Of a stretch of DNA of 64,000 nucleotides, positions 33,415 through 45,479 are shown in pieces. The stretch is from Cacajao melanocephalus. Its lineage: Eukaryota > Chordata > Mammalia > Primates > Pitheciidae. The first letter of the stretch is position 1. Each line of letters opens with the position of its first letter. The DNA is taken from positions 1-64,000 of the forward strand of contig CAUYLG010044479.1 of the NCBI GenBank assembly GCA_963573385.1, given 5' to 3'. A model generated the notes under the pieces. The model saw nothing but the letters and a program-made list of their open reading frames with translations, was not told where the DNA came from and did not search any database. The position numbers and the translations under genes were made by a program.

Positions 33415-36110
33415 AGCAGCCACATCATGATCTTGAAGGACCACTCCTTCTGTCTCTGGGCTGCCATTATTTTCTCATCTAGAAACACCAATAAAGGTCA
33501 ATGTTTGTTCAAATTATCAGTACATGTTTATCCCATCCACTTCTAAATGTTTGGCATTGACCCCATTGGTTATGCTATCAGCCAGCTGGCCAGTCCTCAA
33601 CTCAAGCCTATCTTTTTAATCAGGCATTTTCCTAAGTTCCAATGAGCAGAATGTGACACACGGAAAAGTTAGTTTTTCTTTCAGAAATGCTATGCCTAGA
33701 CCCATGCAAGATGAAAAAGGTTTATGAATGTATATGGATTGATTGAGCTACACTTTAAGATCATGGTTTCCTGAGCAACGAGAATTTTCAGTGTAATATA
33801 GAACCACTCAATGCAGGATCATGATTAGCTATTGGAAGTTTAGCCCTATTGTATTCAAAAAAGAATAGATATCTACTGAGAAAGACACAGTTCTGGAAGA
33901 GAAGCTCTCAACTCTGATAACTACTGAATGGACAGAAATACTGTCTTTACAAATTCCTTAGTGGCTTTCTTTTCCTCATTTTAATATTCAATGCGTAATC
34001 ATCTGGACAATGAACTTTTTAAAGTATAAAGACATCATCTCTATTTTTATTTTTTTAAAATTTCTACCTTCCTTATATTTTTCTTTCTCCCAATCATATC
34101 ATTCAGTACCATCCAATTCATTCATTTATGTAGCTTTGCTTAAGAACCAATACATTCTGAGCATAATTTAGCTCTACTTTGTAATGATGTGTGTGTGTGT
34201 GTGTGTGCATGCACATGAGTGTGTTGTGAGAAGGGTTAATTGATGGGGAGGAGGGAGATAGGGGTTTATAGAAGCAGAGTTAAATTTGTGGAAATTTTAA
34301 AGTAGGAAACATTTTTTTCAAAGAATTGTGGTTTTATTTTTGTCACTATGAATTCCTATGTATAAGAGAATTGTGTTTTTTATTAGTCTCCTACAAAACA
34401 CTTCAAAGTAATACAGCCACCACTCTTAGCTTCTCATATTCCAGAAACTTCTAAGTTTTTTGTTATGAATTTTACCTTTCATACCCAATATTATGACAGT
34501 TTGAATAGCTTTCCAATTAAGCTATGACACACAATTCCTAACCTTAAAGATTTAATAGCTTTACCATATTTGATTTTAAACACTGTCAAAGTGATGCATT
34601 TGGAGGCATGGTCCGCAACTTCTGATAAAGTCGATCCTAACAACAGGTCACTTACTACTGAATTTGGTCTTACTTTTTGACTCTTTGACCCACTTTCAGT
34701 ACCACCAATGACTTCTTTAACTTAGGCTTAGCTGGGACCTACCATGTGTAAATAATTCTTCTTTTTCATCCTCATGATGCCACCTGTGAAAGCAAAGCTT
34801 AAGACTGGCATACCTCATAAGTCTTTCTGAAGGAAACACATTGAATATAGGGTTTTTAAAAAGATGGCTTAATCGGAGTAGAGCTGGGTACTACTTGGCT
34901 CTCTCAGTGAGTAAACTAATGGAAATGATCATTGCAAAAATGGTAACAAAATATTTAGATAGCCAGAGCTAGAATCAAATCACAGGAAAGAGGAAATAAA
35001 TAAGTGGAAAACTGAGAGATCATGCCAAGAGAAAAAACCAGCAATTCAACAGTATAGAATTTGTATCTTTCATCCTTTCAGTCAACAAAGATGTATTGAC
35101 TATATTTATGTTGTCTCAAATACTAAAGAACAGGGCAAAAAAAAAAGGAAATCAGTCCAACTTGACTCTTTATCCTTTGCATATCATTAACTCATTATGT
35201 TTGTCAAATATGAGGGGCTCATGAAACATTTGTTGCATTACATTAAGTCACTGGTAAATTAGATTTAGAGCATGAAGGGGAAAAGAATAAAGCAAAACAG
35301 TCTGTTTAAAAAAAATATTTGTAACCTGAGAATCAAAACAAAACATAACAAAAAAAAAACTCAGTGACAACATAGAAAATAAAAACATCAGAAATAACAG
35401 AAGCATTACTTTTCTCTCAGCTGTAATCTGATTGGAAACAATTTAGAGAAGGGTATTTCAGAGCTGTTGAGTTTGGGCTAATTGTAGGGCATCCATGTAC
35501 AGATGCTCTTAAAAATTCAAAAAGGAAAGGGCTATATTCACTCAAAATAGTCAAATAGAGACAGGTTTGCCATCATTTTAGAGTTTAGAAGCAGGTTTTG
35601 ACTCATGTTTTGTGCAGAGTCACTTTGACCTTGGTTCAAAGCCCTGTTTAGATACTGCAGAGACTATGAAATGGGCAAAAAACCTTTATATAGAGTCCTC
35701 ATTCTTAGAATAAGGTGATGGTCTCCCCATTGCAGCTGCTGCAGTGACTGTGACCAACTCAGACAGCTGCACCAGGAGGATCCCAAGGAATCAGTCCTGG
35801 TACTGCTACCTTGTTATGCTTACAGGGTTTATGATGGTATCCTCCCAGCAAGCCACTTACAAGTGGGAAGTTAGTAACTTCGGATCAAATATTTCCTAAA
35901 ATCTTACATAGAGTTGCTTTAAAAGCCTGGAAGGAATCCCAGAGCCCTCTTGTTAATCCCTGGACAGGACTAACTTCCTCTTCTGGGTGTTCTGCTCTGG
36001 CCCCATCACCAGTCACTATTGCAGTGCGGGGAGTGGTGTTGTGTTTATCTCCAACATGTTTGATGAATTTGCAATAATTGCTTTTACTATCTGCAAATCC
36101 TGACAGAAAT
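33415..36110. other. Unassigned intron
   Basis: Contains a (TG)n run at 34188-34206 and a possible antisense L2 3' fragment at about 35060-35130 (TCAACAAAGATGTATTGACT). Otherwise nothing recognised. Confidence 0.4.
34188..34206. repeat. (TG)n microsatellite
   Basis: About nine TG units followed by CATGCACATGAG. Confidence 0.9.
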
Positions 36111-36114
36111 TTTG

Positions 36115-36275
36115 ACACCTAGTATGTGCTCAATTAAATTGTGTTGATGAAACAAATGAACAATAACCCCTGCCGTTATAAAGTTGAGGAATGTGAAATA
36201 CAGGAAAGTAAAAAGGAGAGCACATTACTAGTGCAGGCAGAAGGCTCAGGACTCCTGGATCCCAAACCAATGGTC
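36115..36275. mobile_element. L2 3' tail (+) and MIR (-) remnants
   Basis: ACACCTAGTATGTGCTCAAT at about 36114 resembles the L2 3' terminus. AGGCTCAGGACTCCTGGATC and CCAAACCAATGGTCTTTTG at 36242-36275 resemble the antisense start of a MIR. Both are short. Confidence 0.4.
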
Positions 36276-36279
36276 TTTT

Positions 36280-37485
36280 GCATGTAATTGCTCATAAATA
36301 TAAGGAGCTTATTTCAAAAACTGTATGGATTATCCTTCAGTCCAAAGTAAATGATTGTCTTCTTGAGCACATTGTCTATGTATTTGATATTTTTGTGTCT
36401 TCTCACAGCAAGGAGCACAACCATAAGTACTTAGCGGATGATCAAAAAGCAAGTTCGGCATTAATTTGGAAACGAACATCAGGAAAGAGAAGTCTTGACC
36501 TTCCTTTCATGACTGATTTTAGAAAGCTGTATTTTTTGGTCTACTCATTATGAAGTATTTTATCATTTAGGATTTCATTGTGAAGAAGGGGACAGTGTCA
36601 GATTCAAGAATAATATTATAGTATTTACTTTTTTTAATTTGCTAAGTGAAATTATAGGTAACAAGGGGAAAAATAATTAAAGTAAAAGGCATGAGTTGTC
36701 ACATCTAAGCACTGTTGTAGGCACGCCACAAAATACATGCTTTATATCTTTTAAACAAAGTAGGCCATTAAGTGTGCAAAGCTAAGAGGAATTTTATCTC
36801 ACCTATAAGTACAAGTGAATCTTTTAAGCTCCAAATCCCCACATACAGACAATTTACTGTGGTAATCAAGATGACACACACAATTTAACTTCAGTTCCAT
36901 CTGTAACTCTATTGGTCTTTTAATAATAATGAATAAAAATATATGTTGGCAACAAAAAATGTTACTTAAAGTGGAATCATTTTAAAGAGTCCATGATAAT
37001 TTCTCAAAAGCCGTGTAAATACCATATTTACTTAGAATTCTCTGTTGTGCCTTTACCTTGTAATTAATATGAAAGAAGACCTTCAGTATTTAACAGTATA
37101 CATATATTGAAGAGCATATTATCTCCACTTCTTTGAACTGGAAATATCAAACAAAATGCTTGTCCATGCAAGTATTAACAAGGAAATAAATGTTTCTTTA
37201 ATTTTTCTCTTCTTATCTTTTTCCTTTTTCCTTTTTTCTGTTTGTCTGACTTTTCCCCCTGAGTGGGCAGGGTTTAGCTAGAGGAGAGTATTGCAGATGG
37301 AAAGAAGAAAGGCAAAAAAAGAGAAATTCAAATTATCCTGAGAGTCATAAACTACTCTTTATCAATGTTTTTCTGTTGTCCAGGAAATAAAATAATGTAT
37401 TTCATGTTGCAGAAAAGAGGTCATCCATTATAATTGTTGTTATAAATACTACTACTACTAATGGTTACCTGCCTTCTGCAAAGGC
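36280..37485. other. Unassigned AT-rich intron
   Basis: The 91-codon + frame at 36278-36553 lacks domains. A short ACT triplet run lies at 37449-37461. Nothing else recognised. Confidence 0.4.
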
Positions 37486-37489
37486 AGAG

Positions 37490-37690
37490 AACTGGCCTGG
37501 TGGCCATCTGCAAACAGTAAGGAAACCTGAATTTTGCTCCTGGCTGGTCAAATAATTAACTGAATAGTCTTAGGCAGCCCTGTCATCTCCCTAAGCTCCC
37601 TCCATACCCTCATATGTAAAGTGAAAGGCTTAGATCTTATAATTTCAGAGGTTCCTCCTGGTTCAGAAATCTTCTTAATCTATGAATGTA
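37490..37690 (+). mobile_element. MIR-class SINE fossil
   Basis: GCCCTGTCATCTCCCTAAGC, then CCTCATATGTAAAGTGAAAG, then AGGCTTAGATCTTATAATTT, then CAGAGGTTCCTCCTGGTTCA fit the MIRb/MIRc type. Confidence 0.55.
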
Positions 37691-37694
37691 AAGC

Positions 37695-39060
37695 TAAGTC
37701 ATATGCAAACAGGACTGGGAGTATTTTAAACAGCTACTGGATGGAAAGAGCTAAGGTGCTTTTGGTTATACCCACAGAAGTAGATTTTCACTTGGGGGAT
37801 CAGGAGAGCTAGTAGTGGCCTTTGTGTTATAAAGAAAAAGAATATAGATGACATCAAAGTTATTTGTTGAAGAAAAATGGGGAATCAGAAACTATGTATG
37901 AATAGGGGGTTGCATTTTAAAAATAGACGTTTATTGCATCAGAGTTTTCCTATAACTCTTTTAGAGAAAAGACTCACGAAAAGCTTTTAAAGATCTCATT
38001 TTCAAAATATTCTACTAGGTCAATGCATCTGTGAAATTTGGTTCGTTCTTGGAAAGTGAGTTCTGGGAAATCAATACAAACCATCTCAAGTTGTGTGTCC
38101 CATTGGAAGTGGGCATGAGAGAAGTCTTTCAGTTTCCATTTTTTTTCTTAAATTTCAAACACCTTTCTTCAGATACCAGTTTCTTCACCCCTTCTTCTTT
38201 TCCACATTAAACATTGATGAATATCTAGATACACTTTTGGAGGAACAGAGCGATGGATTTAGCATTGTGAGGATACACCATTAGAAGTCTGAGATGTGTG
38301 TAGAGACTGAAATAGAAGGATACCACAGGTTTGCTTATTGAAGGCTGTAGGAGGATTGGGGCAGACATTTTTTTTTCTTGCTCCCCAGCCATGAGTTTGG
38401 GGTAATACTGACCCAGTCTCCGCAAGGCTGCAGACCCACAGGGGAGAGAATGGCCATGTAATGTCATCTTTATGCATGCACGTGTCTTCATCCTTTTTAT
38501 GCCCTCTCCACTTCACCTTCTGCTGTTCATCTGGTCAGTTGTAAACCTTTAGTTTGAAAGAGCTATCTGTGACACCAATTCTTGGGCAAGTTTTGTGGCA
38601 GAGAAAAAAGACCCCAGAAATAAAATCATTAAAATAGTTGCTCTCAATCGCAGCAGATACTACCATGCAATTCATATACTGCTTGTCATCCTCATTCTGG
38701 GCATTATACTTAAAAGGGGACATTTTCCCATCTATTCTTATTCCATCTTTAGAATGACTCTATGGCTGAATGTGGTGAAAATGACTCTTTATTTCGCAGA
38801 TAGTGAAAATGAAGCTTATTGTGCCTGAATGTATTATCTAGAGTCAGCCAATCAAGAAAAGAAACAAATCTAGGAATAGGGAATCTCCCAGATCTAACAC
38901 TCAGTATACTTTCCACTATTGCAGCCTATCCCGAATCACAAAACAAAACAAACAAGTGTTATGGTTCTTGTTTATGCTAGATCATTCTTCCTCTGCTTTA
39001 AGAATCTGATACATATTTAAAATAATACAGACATTTGAATTTAGAATAGTTCTATCATCA
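37695..39060. other. Unassigned intron
   Basis: No recognised family. Several small frames overlap near 38225-38520 without domains. Confidence 0.4.
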
Positions 39061-39065
39061 AACAC

Positions 39066-39199
39066 TTAACCCATTTGTGCCTGAGGTTGCAATTTTTTGA
39101 ATTTTTGCAATCAGACCTTGGCAGTGACCTTGAGCAGTAGGCTATAGATAACTCCCACATGCTTAGTGTTCCAATAATGGAAAATTGGGCATAAATGGG
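39066..39199. mobile_element. Short inverted-repeat element beside TTAA (tentative MITE)
   Basis: CCCATTTGTGCC (39070-39081) and GGCATAAATGGG (39188-39199) are inverted with one mismatch and bound a 130-bp interval. TTAA precedes the left end (39066-39069), as for piggyBac-type insertions, but the right flank reads CTTC, so the target duplication is not intact. I cannot name the family. Confidence 0.4.
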
Positions 39200-39930
39200 C
39201 TTCAATTCCCATTTACTAGGGTAATTTCATAGAGACTTGCTCTTTGTCAATGTAAGCAAGGTTGCCAAAGTGGTTCATGTGACACAGAGGTGACAGAGGA
39301 AAAGTTCTATCTGCTCTGGGAGGTGTGTGGGGGGGGAGGCTTTCTTCCTTTTAGATTTGAGATTTTCCTATTCTTATTACTTTAGGGGCAGGAAATCAAA
39401 AGTTCAGATATGTTTCCCAAAAGTCACTATTCAAATGCATAGGGTATATGAGGAAAGAAGTGTTGAAAAATCTTCCTTGGATCATTCCATTAGCATAGAT
39501 TGTTTTTTATAGATTTACTAATTTCCAAAATGTAACCACTGTCCCTAGAAACTGAGATACAAGGTAGACATCTTTAACAGGAGAAAACAGACAGAAGGGA
39601 ATGGCAGTTATTGCCACAGGCTAATGGGCTCTGGAAGCTTTAGTTCTCCTGGAGAGCAGCACCTTGTAATGGAGAGGACTGCACAGGTCTGGAAGAACAA
39701 AAAATACCGCTTGCCTGAAAGTCTGGGCTGATCGATTCCAATTTTACTGGCTTGGTGTGATCAAAGTGAAAGTCTTCTAAATTTCCTTATCAGTTTATTT
39801 ATTTGTTTACATATCTATATTCTCAATGGCCTCTGAGCTCCTTGAGGTCTAGATTCCATTTTACCCAAACCTATCCTGATTGCCTCTCTGAGAATATGCA
39901 CAAAATAAGACTGTGTAAATATTGGTTGGA
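39200..39930. other. Unassigned intron
   Basis: Contains a G8 run at 39329-39336. No gene or repeat recognised. Confidence 0.4.
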
Positions 39931-39935
39931 CAGAG

Positions 39936-40226
39936 TTTTTTTTTTTTAAGACAGAGTCTTTCTCTGTCACCCAGACTGGAGTGCAGTGGCACAGTCTCAG
40001 CTCACTGCAACCTCTGTCTCTCAGTTCAAGCAATTCTCCTTCCTCAGCCTCTCAGGTAACTGGGACTACAGGTGGCCACCACCACACTCAGCTAATTTTT
40101 ATATTTTTAGTAGAGATGGTGTTTCACTAAGTTGGCCAGGCTTGTCTCAAACTGCTGACCTTGTGATCCACGCGCCTCGGCCTCCCAAAGTGCTGGGATT
40201 ACAGGCGTAAGCCACTGTGCATGGCC
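39936..40226 (-). mobile_element. Alu SINE, antisense
   Basis: T-tail, then GACAGAGTCTTTCTCTGTCA, then GTAGAGATGGTGTTTCACTA, then CAAAGTGCTGGGATTACAGG, ending GCCACTGTGCATGGCC. Nearest Alu upstream of exon 2 (about 2.7 kb). Confidence 0.97.
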
Positions 40227-40229
40227 TGT

Positions 40230-41640
40230 TGGACTGAAATAATTTGAAATGATTAGGTTACTTCTACTATTCCATGATTATTTTTAACAATTTACATTTT
40301 TACTTGAAGATTACCAAAAAAAAAAAAAAAAAGAGAAGAGAATAAATTCCAGAGTTTTTTCTTGAGCAATGTATGATTGAGTTAACCTGAAACCTTGAAA
40401 CATATACAGGAGTACAGCCAATTCTGCTGCAACACAATATATGCAATTGTAAAAACGGCTTGTTAATTGTACAATAAAAACTTTATAAGAAAAGGTATAG
40501 GGGAGAAGTAGGGTTAGGAGTACAATACTAAAAAATTTCATCAGTCACCCATAAAAGACTATAAAAATCTAATAAAAGTAGTAGCAGAGTTGTATACATG
40601 CTAAATGTCTAATAAATACATAAGTACTATATAGAATAGCTATAATACTTTACCTTAAAAAAGAGCTACCATTTGCCGTGCAGGTGAGTGTCAGAAAAGC
40701 TGTGAATTCTTATTAAGTGGTGGAGAGAGTGTTACCTGAAATAAGAGGATAGTTATGCCTACACATCTGGATGGGTGAGGCTTAGAATGTACTTGTGAAT
40801 GTTGACACCATGTTGATAGTTTCTGTGTGCGTGTTTGTGTGTGTGCTTTGTATGTTTCTGTGGGGCTCACTTTTTTTCTGCATTCATCTGATGTTTCTTG
40901 ATGACAAAACAGGCATATGCACATGCAAGATCTGCCTCATGTTGATTAAAATTTAATAAGTGATTATTATATATTATCTTCTAATATATAAATAATGCAA
41001 CAAATGTGTGTCTTTAAACAAGTGCTTTGAGGTGTGTATGCACCTTCTGTCACCTGCGTGTTCCGCCGGAGGTAAAATGGTACTGATCTATTCACCAAAT
41101 GACCATAACTGCCAAAACACCATTTCTGCGATTTTTATGTTACTCTTCTTCAGTGAGGATCTGGCTTTGTTTTGCATTTGTCAAATACCTCAAAATATTT
41201 TTTCAACATTTGTGTTTGAGAAAAACTCAAAATACACTTTGCCAGTTGATTTTTTAACATGCTTAATGAACAATAATTTTATCCTTATGTTTCTAATTAA
41301 TTTTTCTTCAATTAGGTGAAATACTGCTCTCTAAAAATTTGTTAAATAAACAAGCATAATCCTATGTAAGTGCTCTTTAAAAACAAAGAAGTCAAACCAA
41401 TTTTTTCTGAGAGGCTTTACTGCCATGAAGTTTACCTTCAAAGAAAAAGACACATTTTAAATTTGTTTTAAATGACATACGTCTAGATTTCATGAAGTCA
41501 TGAAATTTTTTTGTCTTGTACACATTTAATTTTATAGGACATTGTACAGGACAAAAAATAGGAAAAGAATGTTGGCAATATTATGTTGACTAATTGGTTG
41601 ACTGATGGATCCATCCTGCCTTCCATTCTTTCCTTTCTTA
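40230..41640. other. Unassigned AT-rich intron
   Basis: A-run at 40316-40331. 40340-40930 may be an old repeat, but I do not recognise it. The 103-codon + frame at 41008-41319 has no domain. Confidence 0.35.
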
Positions 41641-41644
41641 TTCC

Positions 41645-41770
41645 GCTGGCTCACCATCTCATTCTCTCAACAAACCTTTATCAAAGGCTTGTTATGTACC
41701 AAATTCTTTGCTAGGGCCCCACAAAGTGTGTGCCACCTAATGGAAAATACAATAGATAAGTGAATTATTA
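41645..41770 (-). mobile_element. L2 3' fragment, antisense
   Basis: CTCAACAAACCTTTATCAAA, then GGCTTGTTATGTACCAAATT, then CTTTGCTAGGGCCCCACAAA follow the antisense L2 3' end. Confidence 0.5.
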
Positions 41771-41791
41771 GAAAAAACTTAGGTGATCAAT

Positions 41792-42129
41792 TGTCCTAGA
41801 CCATTTGTGTTGCTATTGAAGGATGCCTAGACTGAGCAATTTATAAGGGACACAAAATTATTGACTCACAGTTCTAAAGGCTGGGAAGCTGTCAGTGTTC
41901 TGGCATCTGGGGAGAGCGCTCTTGTTGCATCATCACATGGCAGAAGGCAAGAGAATGAGAGAGAGAACCCACTCCTGAAAGCTCCTTTGTTAAGGCAGCA
42001 AACCTAATCCAATGAGAGTGGAACCCTCATGGCCTAATCATCTCTGAAAGGGCTCACCTCTTAATATTGTTCCCATGACATTAAATCTAATCATGAGTTT
42101 TGGGAATGACAAAAATTCCAACCATGGCA
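41792..42129 (-). mobile_element. MLT1-type MaLR solo LTR, antisense
   Basis: TG...CA bounded, with GAGCAATTTATAAGGGACAC, then GACTCACAGTTCTAAAGGCT, then CATCATCACATGGCAGAAGG, then GAGTTTTGGGAATGACA. Flanks TCAAT (41787-41791) and ACAAT (42130-42134) agree at four of five bases, a likely decayed target duplication. It ends about 800 bp before exon 2. Confidence 0.75.
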
Positions 42130-42134
42130 ACAAT

Positions 42135-42625
42135 ATACTACAAGTGAAGAGCAGTTCCTTTCCATGAGATTGGATGGTCAGGACATCAGCGTCAACCTGG
42201 ATAGGGTATATCTACCTTGTCAAGACACACATCTTTGCTCATGGCCCCACTCTGTTGCACGTTTAGACATCATCGAAGAAGCCTTAGAAAGAATACTTAC
42301 CATATTTAGGAAAGTTTGGAAGGATAGCTGCTGAAGTGAATATCAGATTAATAATATACAAGATCTATGACTATTCACTATTGCTTCATGGAATAGAAAT
42401 AAGTTCTTAGAATAAGTAAATTGTTTTCTGAAGATTTTCACACAACTGGGAGTAAGACATTTTAAATTATCCTACTCCTCTAGACACAATAATCATGGGA
42501 ACCCTTAGGGACTGAAGATGAGAGCGTAGTCAAACAATTTTTCTCCTTTTAATCATCTCCTTTCTTATAGAATAATCTCAATAGCAATACTTCGAGACTT
42601 TGATCAAGTGGTTTACTAAAGAAAT
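42135..42625. other. Unassigned intron upstream of exon 2
   Basis: No repeat or splice-paired open segment recognised. Confidence 0.4.
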
Positions 42626-42629
42626 GTAG

Positions 42630-42860
42630 GTAGTTGGGTTTTTGAGTCAGACAAATCTGGATGAGAACTCTGGCTACACTATTTTCTAGCATTGAGACCT
42701 TGGACAATCTACTTGACATCTTTGAACTTAATTTTCTCCATCTGTGAAAGAAAGCTGGACCTGTCTTTCAGGGCTGCTGTGAGGAGCAGATGCAGTAACC
42801 CATGGAAACAGGAAGTACCTGACTTTGTTCAGAGCAGGTGGTTAATAAATGATGGTAGTT
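42630..42860 (+). mobile_element. MIR SINE fossil close to exon 2
   Basis: TTTTGAGTCAGACAAATCTG, then GACCTTGGACAATCTACTTG, then CTTAATTTTCTCCATCTGTG, then GTGAGGAGCAGATGCAGTAA, then GTTAATAAATGATGGTAGTT give the whole MIR order. It ends about 80 bp before the exon. Confidence 0.8.
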
Positions 42861-42904
42861 AATTTCTCAACCTTTCTTCTCATGGAATATTTCTTACTAG
42901 AATC

Positions 42905-42938
42905 TGATTTCTCTCCCTCTCTCCTCCTATTATTTTAG
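42905..42938 (+). other. CNTNAP5: Splice acceptor of exon 2
   Basis: A long C/T-rich tract (about 42907-42936) leads without an intervening AG into TTTTAG ending at 42938. This is a strong canonical acceptor, and it is positioned so that the open frame of exon 2 begins immediately after it. Confidence 0.88.
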
Positions 42939-43043
42939 ACAACTGTGATGACCCACTAGCATCCCTGCTCTCTCCAATGGCTTTTTCCAGTTCCTCAGAC
43001 CTCACTGGCACTCACAGCACAGCTCAACTCAACTGGAGAGTTG
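42939..43043 (+). CDS. CNTNAP5: CNTNAP5 coding exon 2 (start of discoidin domain)
   Basis: This 105-bp exon is flanked by a pyrimidine-rich tract ending in TTTTAG and a strong donor GTAAGTA. It begins with the last two bases (AC) of a codon split with exon 1, then 34 full codons, then one base (G) of a codon completed by exon 3. The peptide starts [20 protein letters not shown] and ends QLNWRV. CNTNAP/Caspr proteins open their F5/8 type C domain with a Cys followed by an acidic DxPL-type motif soon after the signal peptide, and here that Cys codon is at 42944-42946. From memory the wording fits CNTNAP5 better than CNTNAP2 or CNTNAP4. The family are single-pass neuronal membrane proteins with discoidin, laminin-G, EGF and fibrinogen-like modules. 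The signal peptide must lie in exon 1, outside the window. A paralogue assignment error is the main alternative. Confidence 0.9.
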
Positions 43044-43050
43044 GTAAGTA
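43044..43050 (+). other. CNTNAP5: Splice donor of exon 2
   Basis: The intron starts GTAAGTA, matching the U1 consensus at +1 to +6. Using it leaves one base of a Gly codon, which exon 3 completes with GA. Confidence 0.9.
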
Positions 43051-44280
43051 GGATGACTGAAATCCTAACGCCAAGCACTAAATAACTACAGGATAGGTAG
43101 ATGGAAGAAAGTGAGCACTTGCAAATACTGAAATCATGTCCAATAGCAGTCTGTAGGAAAAGCAGTTTTTAGGAGGAGAGAGATGAAAATCTTATGTAAG
43201 CATACTTCCACAGCATAATAGTCATTCGAAGTATGCTGCTGACTTGTGTTCACCCAACCCACAATATCTTTTTTTGATGATGACAAGAGGCCTTTATAAA
43301 AATTACTTTATAAAAAACATTTGCTTTATTTTATATTTGATATACCTTGTTCAGAGCAAGATATTTACATATCTAACATAGATATTAAAACATGTTTTAT
43401 AATAAAATATTTATAATAAGTTTATTAAATTTTTCTTTCAATAACTTTAATTTCACTTGAAAATTAATGTGGCTGATTTTTAAAATACAAAAAGAAAAAC
43501 TTAATTAAAAGTAAGAAGATATCAATGACCTGTTATTCTACCAGCTAGAAATAACTGTAGTTAAGTGTATAGTGTGTCTTTAAAATCTGTGTGACGTAAG
43601 AGCAGACCCTTAACTAATCTCTCACATGAAATGTTGTTAACAAATATGGTTTTGGATAGCTAGACAGATATGTTTTAATCAGATGTGGATTTTGATTTTT
43701 ATAATGCATAGATACATAGGTAGACAAATACTGAAAAAGAGATGTGAATTATTTTAATTTATAAGAACTTTTTAGATATCTGATAATATTTTAGTATCTA
43801 CTTAATATTATAAACTCTAGGTCAATAAAAATATATCTGCAATTGAAAGAAATCTACTGATTTATTAGAGTTTATATTATTTACTTTTGACTGTATTTTC
43901 TATTGATATCTTAAGTAGGTTACATTAGTAAGTTTTGGCAACATTGAATCATCTTTGCATTCTGGAATAAGTGTAATCGGTTGTTGTGAGTTTTTTTTTC
44001 ACACGCTAAAAAATTTAATTTGTTAGCACTTTATAATTTTAATATCCATTTTTAGTGAGTTTGATTTATAGTTTATGTTTGTATGTTTGTTGGTTGTTTG
44101 TGTTGGACTTCATTTCACCAGTTGTCTATTAAATTGGGATTCGTAATTTAAAATTTAGCAAGTGCCACTGTTTGTTGAGAAAGCTGCTTATGAATAATAT
44201 TCTAAAGAGAACAAATGAACAATCAAAGATTCAACTGGAAATTTTCAATTAAACTTTTGTACGAATGGCCTTTTCTGAAT
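43050..44280. other. Unassigned AT-rich intron
   Basis: 43260-44100 is very AT-rich. No gene, RNA or repeat family recognised. Confidence 0.4.
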
Positions 44281-44284
44281 ATTC

Positions 44285-44515
44285 TGTGCCAAAAATGTGA
44301 TTAAGCATTTTAGTTTTATTATGACATTTAGTCCTGACAGAGGTATTGCGAGCATTATTATCTTTTACCTTCAGGTCAGGTTCCTGAGGCTCAGAGAAGT
44401 TGCATCGGTTTCCCAAGACAGCAAAGTTAGAAAGGGGAAATGCCTGAATTCAAACCTAAGTTATCAGAATTCAAAGTCCATGTTTATATTTATCCTGTTG
44501 ACAAATTGCTTCACT
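44285..44515 (-). mobile_element. MIR SINE fossil, antisense
   Basis: TTCCTGAGGCTCAGAGAAGT, then GGTTTCCCAAGACAGCAAAG, then CCTGAATTCAAACCTAAGTT follow antisense MIR. Confidence 0.7.
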
Positions 44516-44574
44516 AGTACGGATTGAAAAGGGATGTAGTAGCAGGAAAAGAAACTGAAAAACTAATCAATCAA

Positions 44575-44720
44575 CCACAGTTCAAATGCTGGCTATTCCA
44601 CTGAAAACCCCTCTGACTGTATGAAAGTCACTTATGTCTTCTGACCTCAGATTTTTATCTGCAAAATGGCCCAGGAATGTCTGCCTTGCAACATTATGTG
44701 CAGATGAAGACCAGACTTGC
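44575..44720 (+). mobile_element. MIR SINE fossil
   Basis: CAAATGCTGGCTATTCCACT, then TGTATGAAAGTCACTTATGT, then TTTTTATCTGCAAAATGGCC follow the MIR front half. Confidence 0.6.
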
Positions 44721-44721
44721 A

Positions 44722-45270
44722 TATCCAAAATATCTTTCTCACAGCAGGGTAGAGAACTAAACTGGATCAGGAAGCCCACTTTCCATTTCAGGAAGAAACA
44801 CAAGTTGGCAGAATTTAACACAGTTTCCAACAGAGCTTCCAGAGAAAGGATTTGTCTCAATCCTACCCAAATTGTGTGGCAGCAGAAAGCCATTACTGCC
44901 TAATAGCTCCTGGACAGTTTCTGGGAGAAATTGTGGATCTGATCACAGGCAAGCTCTCTTTCTGACAGACAGATATTGACTGAGTACAAGTGCCTCTGCT
45001 CCAACTTATTATAATGGTTCTGCTCAATGGGGTATCTGAGGGTCTGAACCCAAGGCCAGCACGAATGTACACAGAGGTACATTTTTCCATTTCCCAACAA
45101 AAGTCTAAATCAGGGAGGCCAAGCAGAAGACACTGTGATACCGTTGGGATTCACTGGCCTAGAACTCATCCTCTAGTGCATATTCCAAGATGCCCAAGGG
45201 GACAGCCTCTCCTTTACTCACAGAGGCCTAACCACAGCCCTCAGAAGGAGTAAAACACTGGCTCAGGGAG
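44722..45270. other. Unassigned intron
   Basis: Frames of 89 and 87 codons on + and 103 on - overlap here without domains. No family recognised. Confidence 0.35.
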
Positions 45271-45274
45271 GTAT

Positions 45275-45475
45275 GAGATCAATGGTTCTCATCCCAGGGC
45301 TGTGCCTTTGACTCACCTGCAGAGCTTTACAAGGAGCATTGCCTGAGCCCATTTTTCCTATATTCTGAATTAATTGTCTTGGATGGGACCCAAGCGAGGG
45401 TATTGATAAAGTGAAAAAACAAAAGCTTTCCAGGTGATTCTAAAATGAAACAAGGGTTGCAAAGTTCTACATTGG
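45275..45475. mobile_element. MER5A-type hAT MITE
   Basis: CAATGGTTCTCATCCCAGGG, then TGACTCACCTGCAGAGCTTT, then TTTCCAGGTGATTCTAAAAT, then GGGTTGCAAAGTTCTACATT follow MER5A. Confidence 0.7.
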
Positions 45476-45479
45476 AGGA

